A stretch of DNA of 26,474 bases from an uncultured Lachnospiraceae bacterium. Its GTDB lineage: Bacteria > Bacillota > Clostridia > Lachnospirales > Lachnospiraceae. Each line of letters begins with the position of its first letter. Positions within the stretch are counted from its first letter, which is position 1. The translations under genes and the position numbers were made by a program. Under the pieces are notes generated by a model, which was not told the DNA's origin, did not search any database, and saw only the letters and a program-made list of their open reading frames with translations. Below are positions 23,346 through 26,474 of the stretch, one piece after another. Location of the stretch: positions 1 to 26,474 of the forward strand of contig CAJUJM010000029.1 in the NCBI GenBank assembly GCA_910586755.1, in the 5' to 3' direction.

Positions 23346-23356
23346 AGGAGGCAAAC

Positions 23357-23980
23357 ATGAAAGCATTAGTAATTTACGATTTAACAGGAAAAATTTGGAG
23401 CATCATTTACAACCAGGAGAAAGCCCCGCAAGGGTTGCTGTGTATATGGGTGGACATTCCGGAAGGCGGTGTTTTAGAACGTATTGATTTGTCTGACCCG
23501 TCCCAGCCAGCTCCGGTATTTTCGTATATGCCAGAAACCGACATTGGAACCCTACAAAGGCAAGTAAAACAGATGCAGAAAAAAAACACAGTCCATGATC
23601 TGGCATCCAGTTTTGCGGCAGAAGGTTTTACCGATAAGCAGGCCTTGCAGGTTCCGGAGCTGTATCCAGAATGGTCAGGGGAAGGCGTTACATATAAAGC
23701 AGGTGAAAGAATTCGATATCAGGGTGTCTTGTATAAAGTATTACAATCCCATACCAGCCAGGAAATATGGACGCCCGATAGCAGCCCATCTTTGTTTGCC
23801 AGGGTTTTAATTCCAGATGAGAATACTATTCCTAACTGGGAACAGCCAGAGAGTACAAATGGTTATGCTGCCGGGGATAAGGTACAGCACAAAGGGGAGA
23901 TATGGGAAAGCCTGATAGATGGAAACGTATGGGAACCGGGAGAGATTGGAACAGAAAACCAGTGGAAAAAGGCAGAATAA
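23357..23980 (+). CDS. Fibre-module protein with two carbohydrate-binding-like domains
   Basis: A 207-residue protein. Residues 1-80 form a small domain reminiscent of XkdW-like proteins from PBSX-type tails. Residues 101-150 (YPEWSGEGVTYKAGERIRYQ ... WTPDSSPSLF) and residues 161-206 (NGYAAGDKVQHKGEIWESLI ... NVWEPG) look like two CBM5/12 (chitin-binding type 3) domains, with the usual Y-G-V and W-P spacing. Such modules bind GlcNAc-containing polymers and could help the phage hold the cell wall. AAAGGAGG precedes the ATG. Confidence 0.68.
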   Translation: MKALVIYDLTGKIWSIIYNQEKAPQGLLCIWVDIPEGGVLERIDLSDPSQPAPVFSYMPETDIGTLQRQVKQMQKKNTVHDLASSFAAEGFTDKQALQVPELYPEWSGEGVTYKAGERIRYQGVLYKVLQSHTSQEIWTPDSSPSLFARVLIPDENTIPNWEQPESTNGYAAGDKVQHKGEIWESLIDGNVWEPGEIGTENQWKKAE

Positions 23981-23998
23981 AAGAGAAAGGTGAGGTAT

Positions 23999-24490
23999 AT
24001 GAAAATGAAAGCAAAATCAATAGAGTATGTTATCAGCGCCGTTGCAGGTGCTTTTTTTAGTTTCTTCGGAATTCTTGCAATTCCCTTAGCCCTTCTTATC
24101 CCATGTAACATTATCGATTACTTTACCGGATTGGCGGCTTCAAAGGTAAACGGCGAAAAAATTACCAGCCACAAATCCTTTGCCGGAATTGTAAAAAAGG
24201 TAATGATGTATATCTTAATATTTGTAGGATTTGGAATTGACTGTATGTTGTCATATGTGGCGGTTACCTTACATATCGAAACGAAATTTCCATTGCTGTT
24301 TGCGGCCATGGTGGCCTCATGGCTGGTGATCAATGAGCTCATTAGCATTACGGAGAATTGTGAAGCTACAGGGGTGGTTATCCCTATCCTAAGCCCGGTA
24401 TTGCGGTTTATCAAGAAAAAGATCGAAATTGCAGTAGATATTCCGGAAGATGATGATACCCGTGCGACGTCGCACAAAGACAATGGATAA
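23999..24490 (+). CDS. Holin, TcdE/phage_holin_4 family
   Basis: A 163-residue membrane protein. It has hydrophobic segments at about residues 11-40, 66-88 and 95-112. The family motif IDYFTGLAASKVNGEKITSH, followed by KSFAGIVKK, links the first two. It forms the membrane lesion that lets the amidase out. The frame opens at GTG 23990, but GAAAGG (23985-23990) is correctly spaced for ATG 23999. The charged C-terminal tail contains a 14-bp DNA palindrome (24462-24475). The amidase follows directly. Confidence 0.85.
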   Translation: MKMKAKSIEYVISAVAGAFFSFFGILAIPLALLIPCNIIDYFTGLAASKVNGEKITSHKSFAGIVKKVMMYILIFVGFGIDCMLSYVAVTLHIETKFPLLFAAMVASWLVINELISITENCEATGVVIPILSPVLRFIKKKIEIAVDIPEDDDTRATSHKDNG

Positions 24491-24499
24491 GTCCTGGCG

Positions 24500-24516
24500 A
24501 AAGCTGGGGCTTTTTT
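24500..24516 (+). terminator. Weak possible terminator after holin
   Basis: AAAGC (24500-24504) pairs with GCTTT (24509-24513) around TGGG, and the T-run continues to 24516. The stem is short, so it may only partly reduce amidase transcription. Confidence 0.3.
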
Positions 24517-24547
24517 GAGTGCAGTTATGAAAAGGAGAGAATAATAG

Positions 24548-25369
24548 ATGAATATCCAAAAACAATATCTAACCGTCAGCAGTTACAACCGACCTGGAAG
24601 CACCAGACCCAAAACAATAGCCGTAGCTTGTCACTATATTGGGAATCCTGGGACCAGCGCTCAGGCTAACCGAAATTGGTTTGAAAGTCTGAGCAAGACA
24701 CACGATACAAAAGCAAGCTGTCACTATATTATCGGCTTGAATGGAGAGATTTTACAGCTTATTCCAGAAGAAGAAATAAGCTGGTGCACCAACCAGGCAA
24801 ACGGCTATACTATTAGTATTGAAGCTTGTCATCCGGATAAAACCGGAAAATTCACTGCAGCTACTTATGAGTCATACACAGCTCTCTGTGCAGATATCTG
24901 CCGCCGGTGGGGCCTGGATCCGCTAAATGGAGGTCTAATCCGGCATTATGATGTAACTAAAAAAGTCTGCCCGAAATGGTTTGTCGATCATCCGGATGCC
25001 TGGGAGCAGTTTAAACAGGATGTGGCGGCCAGATTGCATCCGGCAGAACCAGAGAAGAAGTCTGGCTGGTATCAGGAAAATGGCGGCTGGCGGTTCTACT
25101 TGGGAGACACCGGAGAGCCGGTGAGAAACGCCTGGTATAAAGATGGTGAGGACTGGTACTGGTTTGACGGCGCGGGAATGATGGTTCGTAATATTTGGAA
25201 AACGGACTCCAAAGGACTTTGGTATTATTTAGGAAGCAGCGGAGCCATGTTAAAAGACACCTGGATAGTCTGGAAAGGCGAGTTGTATCGTGTGAAAGAG
25301 GACGGCAGCATGTTTTTAGGAAATTTGAATTTAAAAACAGATGAGAAAGGTGCTTTCCATCCAGCTTAG
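24548..25369 (+). CDS. Endolysin: N-acetylmuramoyl-L-alanine amidase with wall-binding repeats
   Basis: A 273-residue lysin. Residues 20-165 form an Amidase_2 (T7-lysozyme-like) domain. H29 (ACHYIGN), H133 (IRHYDVT) and C141 (KVCPKW) are the zinc ligands and K139 is the catalytic lysine, with the same spacing as T7 lysozyme. Residues about 172-255 form choline/glucan-binding-type repeats (GWYQENGGWRFYLGDTGEP, AWYKDGEDWYWFDGAGMMVR, WYYLGSSGAML). It has no signal peptide, so release depends on the holin. AAAAGGAGAG precedes the ATG. Confidence 0.92.
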   Translation: MNIQKQYLTVSSYNRPGSTRPKTIAVACHYIGNPGTSAQANRNWFESLSKTHDTKASCHYIIGLNGEILQLIPEEEISWCTNQANGYTISIEACHPDKTGKFTAATYESYTALCADICRRWGLDPLNGGLIRHYDVTKKVCPKWFVDHPDAWEQFKQDVAARLHPAEPEKKSGWYQENGGWRFYLGDTGEPVRNAWYKDGEDWYWFDGAGMMVRNIWKTDSKGLWYYLGSSGAMLKDTWIVWKGELYRVKEDGSMFLGNLNLKTDEKGAFHPA

Positions 25370-25400
25370 TTGTATAAAAAGCTCCTAATGCCATGGATTT

Positions 25401-25452
25401 ATATTATATGTTTTTACATTTAGGCGGGCCTAAATGTAAAAACATATAATAT
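25401..25452. repeat. Perfect 24-bp inverted repeat (52-nt hairpin)
   Basis: Left arm 25401-25424 and right arm 25429-25452 are exact reverse complements (24 of 24), with a CGGG loop. It sits alone in the gap between convergent amidase and recombinase genes. As RNA it would fold identically from either strand. Neither side has a clear U-tract, so a simple terminator is not certain. It could be a bidirectional terminator, a recombination or replication signal, or a miniature element. Confidence 0.8.
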
Positions 25453-25467
25453 TTTGCAGGAGATAAA

Positions 25468-26366
25468 TTAAGAAAGATAGTAGTAGAAGCGGAAGGTCTT
25501 TTCAGACCTGTCGTATACGATATATTTGATTACTCTCCGGATGGCAGCCCCTTTGGTCTCAAAGTCAATATCAGGGTCAGACAGGGTTTCGTAGATGGTT
25601 TGTATGCGTTCTAAGAGCCTGGCCTTTCCGGCGTCCTGGCCATCCTGACTGTTCTGGCCGTCCTGGCCGGACAGATGCTGCAGGTGTTCTAATTCTTCTG
25701 TGAGCTGGCTCCGTTCCTTTAAGAGCCGCTTTTTGTTTTCCCGGTATTCCTCAATGGTATCGATCCCGTTTTCATAAGCGTCACGAATCCGGCGCTCCTT
25801 AACCGCAACCCTTTCTAAGGCTTCTTTTAACAGGGCTTCCTGACTGACAATTTCTTCTCCCGGTTCCGGGATATATTCATAGTCAATTTCACCGGTAGCA
25901 AGAACGGCTTTCAAGGACTGGAGCACAGCCTGCTCCGCCTTTTTTACAGATATAGAATTTGAACCGGGATGAGCGCCTTTCAGGTACTTCCAGCACTGGA
26001 ATATGTCGCTGCGCTTTTTCGGATTGTTAGAACGGCTGTAAGAGAGGGTGGCGTTGCACGCGCTGCATCTTAAGATGCCGGACAGCCAGTGCTTGCAGGC
26101 GGACGCCTCTCTGCGGCTCCGTACCTGGTATTCCTTTTTAATCCGCTCCTGATTATCGTCAAACACCTCTAAAATGGCAGGACTCAGCGGATGAGCGCCT
26201 TTAAAGCGGATATTATTCCACATCACTGTGCCAACATAGAATTGATTTGTCAGAATCCGGAAAATGGTTCTGCGCTCAAAAGCCTTTCCTCTCTGGGTCA
26301 GATATCCCAGGCGGTTTAACTCACGGGCAATACCGGTCATGTCCTGGCCGTTGTGGTAGGACAATA
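25468..26366 (-). pseudogene. Large serine recombinase, C-terminal fragment
   Basis: The remnant matches the part of a large serine integrase that follows the catalytic domain. It has a recombinase domain (QDMTGIARELNRLGYLTQRG ... RTIFRILTNQFYVGTVMWNN), a zinc-ribbon (RCSACNATL, then FQCWKYLKGAH) and a long coiled coil before the C-terminus. The N-terminal resolvase domain (about 150 residues, with the catalytic Ser) is missing: homology begins at about LSYHNG and upstream lies sequence like an insertion-sequence end. The open frame runs to TTG 26391, but those codons (LLQMWGHF) are probably not native. The usual fourth zinc-ribbon Cys seems replaced by His. The coiled coil carries a QDGQ-type low-complexity repeat. 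It cannot catalyse recombination as it stands. Confidence 0.85.
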
Positions 26367-26474
26367 TGAAGTGACCCCACATTTGTAGCAACGTGGATTT
26401 ACCTGTATACTAGAGTTTGTTAAGAACAATGGTAACAGGGATTACCGCATACAAAAGGAGGCCACTTACATGAA
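26367..26474 (+). mobile_element. Left end of a putative IS3-like insertion element (partial)
   Basis: From TGAAGTGACCCCACATTTG (26367 on), the sequence no longer fits the recombinase. TG at the end plus GTGACCCC resembles the terminal repeats of some IS3-family elements. An extended promoter follows, TTGTAG (26383-26388), 17 bases, TATACT (26406-26411). Then AAAAGGAGG leads to an ATG at 26470 that runs off the window, as for a transposase orfA. The other end is outside the window, so family and target duplication cannot be checked. Confidence 0.45.
26383..26411 (+). promoter_or_regulatory. Promoter for the gene starting at 26470
   Basis: TTGTAG, a 17-base spacer ending TG (extended -10), and TATACT. 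It lies just inside the presumed element end and drives the ORF that starts with ATG 26470 behind AAAAGGAGG. Confidence 0.6.

Noticed and set aside
24462..24475. 14-bp palindrome GTGCGACGTCGCAC as an operator
   Set aside because: It lies inside the coding sequence of the holin tail with no promoter nearby; chance or a coding constraint is likelier.
1337..25369. Tailocin (headless tail bacteriocin)
   Set aside because: Terminase, portal, protease and capsid genes are all present, so this is a phage-type prophage rather than a tail-only particle.
1..26474. CRISPR array, tRNA or rRNA genes
   Set aside because: No regularly spaced repeats, cloverleaf or rRNA-like sequence was seen anywhere in the window.

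Overview
The window is most of the late (packaging, head, tail, lysis) region of a temperate contractile-tailed phage integrated in a low-to-moderate GC Firmicute, most likely a Clostridia/Lachnospiraceae host. The support is the strong AAGGAGG-type ribosome sites, the choline-binding-like repeats on the endolysin, the TcdE-type holin and the large-serine-recombinase remnant. No host housekeeping gene is visible. Gene families mix lambda-like packaging (Nu1/GpA, lambda portal), an HK97-type protease, a Mu gpT-like capsid and P2/Mu-like tail and baseplate genes.

Layout. 1-1140: an AT-rich two-helix membrane protein on the plus strand, a shared bidirectional terminator, then a minus-strand operon that encodes two tiny hydrophobic proteins (37 and 31 aa) and a 63-aa XRE repressor. 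That operon has a consensus promoter whose 17-bp spacer is filled by a 20-bp palindrome. 1141-1336: non-coding, with a plus-strand terminator and a GC-rich stretch that may be the packaging (cos) region. 1337-6106: TerS, TerL, head-tail connector, portal and prohead protease. 6072-6842: a hicBA toxin-antitoxin cassette on the opposite strand, with its own promoter, operators and a bidirectional terminator. 6855-10353: head fibre, capsid, cement protein, adaptor and tail-completion genes. 10372-12979: a collagen-like gene, a small unknown, tail sheath and tube. 13001-16858: tail assembly chaperone with a -1 frameshift extension, then the tape measure. 16855-21336: gpX, gpD-LysM, gpV, gpU, gp25, gpJ and gpI, which form the hub and baseplate. 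21354-23980: tail-fibre module. 23999-25369: holin and amidase. 25401-25452: a perfect 52-nt hairpin. 25468-26366: a serine recombinase lacking its catalytic domain, cut by what looks like the left end of an insertion sequence that runs off the window.

The late genes are tightly packed, often overlapping by 4 nt, and read as one operon. Several features suggest partial decay or domestication. TerL has a one-base frameshift that detaches its last 28 residues. A terminator-bearing hicBA cassette interrupts the head operon. The recombinase is decapitated. The observations most worth a second look are the XRE/small-membrane-peptide operon, the hicBA insertion with its reconstructable ancestral junction, the TerL frameshift, the chaperone slippery site and the 52-nt hairpin. 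Family assignments come from reading the proteins by eye; no database search was run.
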